A program made the translations under genes and the position numbers. Of a DNA stretch of 12,294 nt, positions 11,713-12,294 are shown piece by piece. The notes under the pieces are model-generated. The model ran no database searches. It had not been told where the DNA came from and was given only the letters and a program-made list of their open reading frames with translations. The stretch covers positions 1-12,294 of the forward strand of contig JBLNCU010000212.1 in NCBI GenBank assembly GCA_050260935.1, in the 5' to 3' direction. Positions within the stretch are counted from its first letter, which is position 1. Every line of letters starts with the position of its first letter. The stretch comes from UBA8346 sp050260935. GTDB taxonomy: Bacteria > Bacillota > UBA4882 > UBA8346.

Positions 11713-12294
11713 ATACCATACTGGATCAAGTCGAAAAAATCATCGAAAATCCGGCGTTGCTTTTTATGTTGTTCTTTACTTTCGCCTTGATTAACCTATT
11801 TTTCCCGCCCATCCCTCTAGAAACGGCCACTCTTTTTGCCGGTTATCTGACGGGCACGGGAAAGGGATCGTTATTAGTTGTTATCGGCGCTACTGTTAGC
11901 GGCATGTTCATCAGCAGCCTGCTTCTTTACCAACTGTTAAGGAAATACGGCGTCAATATAATCCAAAAAACTCCCCTGCGGAAAGCAATCGACAGCGACT
12001 CCTACCGGAAGACCTTGCTTTGGTTCAAAAAATACGGCTGGTGGACGATTTTTTTGGCGAAAATAGTCCCGGGAATGAGTTTATACACTACCATCTGCGG
12101 TGGCCTCTTGCAGTTGGAAACAGCAAAAGCCGCTCCGGCCTTTTTCTTAAGCAACCTGTTCTTCTTTTTGGTACTGGCTTTGACGGGGAAATTTTTGGGG
12201 AAGAAATGGGGCGACGCCCTCCCTTGGCTGACAAGGCTTGGGGTAGCCGCTATGGGAATAACGGCCATTTTCACGGCGGTTGTAATAATTCTAT
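11706..12294 (+). CDS. DedA/VTT-family membrane protein (3' end outside the window)
   Basis: Polytopic membrane protein of the DedA (SNARE-associated Golgi, VTT) family; members are linked to lipid flipping, membrane homeostasis and drug or pH tolerance. The 196 visible residues include the N-terminal re-entrant block FPPIPLETATLFAGYLTG with a conserved Glu, the middle block FLAKIVPGMSLYTTICGG, and several hydrophobic segments. The frame is open to the last base, so the C-terminus is missing, probably only slightly. The middle block differs from the usual R-x-x-P-x-x-R form: Lys replaces the first Arg and Ser the second. The start ATG 11706 is the first possible in this frame after a TAG at 11676. 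It lacks its own ribosome binding site but overlaps the leader ORF. It diverges from the response regulator gene. Confidence 0.9.
   Translation, partial: MLNTILDQVEKIIENPALLFMLFFTFALINLFFPPIPLETATLFAGYLTGTGKGSLLVVIGATVSGMFISSLLLYQLLRKYGVNIIQKTPLRKAIDSDSYRKTLLWFKKYGWWTIFLAKIVPGMSLYTTICGGLLQLETAKAAPAFFLSNLFFFLVLALTGKFLGKKWGDALPWLTRLGVAAMGITAIFTAVVIIL

Noticed and set aside
12002..12274. Minus-strand ORF of 90 codons at the right end
   Set aside because: Opposes the DedA-family frame, which has clear family motifs and membrane segments.

Overview
The window reads as chromosome of an endospore-forming member of the Bacillota (Firmicutes) with moderate GC content. The main evidence is gpr, the germination protease of spores, lying between lepA and rpsT, a neighbourhood typical of sporulating Firmicutes. 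There are strong GGAGG-type ribosome binding sites and heavy use of TTG and GTG start codons. A CsgG-family secreted protein raises the possibility of a diderm (outer-membrane-bearing) sporulating lineage, but the window alone cannot settle this.

Left half (1-5227, all minus strand). Reading in the direction of transcription: a small membrane protein, gpr, a 215-residue membrane-anchored protein sitting where spoIIP usually lies, a tightly coupled 99-residue membrane-anchored protein, a LysE-type exporter and lepA. A close match to the sigma-G consensus precedes the membrane protein/gpr pair. It overlaps, on the opposite strand, the vegetative-type promoter of the csgG-like gene. Several short sites suggest that part of this block is a sporulation cassette with unrecognised members.

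Centre (5283-6719, plus strand). The csgG-like gene and rpsT (ribosomal protein S20) each have a recognisable promoter. rpsT is followed by a clear intrinsic terminator that separates it from the converging his genes.

Right half (6812-11083, minus strand). A five-gene histidine cluster, hisD-hisB-hisH-hisA-hisF. HisH and HisF form imidazole glycerol phosphate synthase, HisA supplies its substrate, HisB dehydrates the product, and HisD performs the last two oxidations. hisG, hisZ, hisC and hisI/hisE are not in the window. The HisA is of the eukaryotic/plant HIS6 type rather than the usual bacterial type, which is the most unusual gene identity here. hisD appears to be leaderless.

Right end (11125-12294). 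A single-domain response regulator (minus strand) with a sigma-H-like promoter overlapping a Spo0A-box-like heptamer, diverging from a DedA-family membrane protein that runs off the window. The DedA leader holds an 8-codon ORF with a good ribosome binding site whose stop overlaps the dedA start, and inverted repeats that could hide that site.

No rRNA, insertion sequence or CRISPR array was seen, and no tRNA could be supported. There is no gene-free stretch longer than 300 bases.
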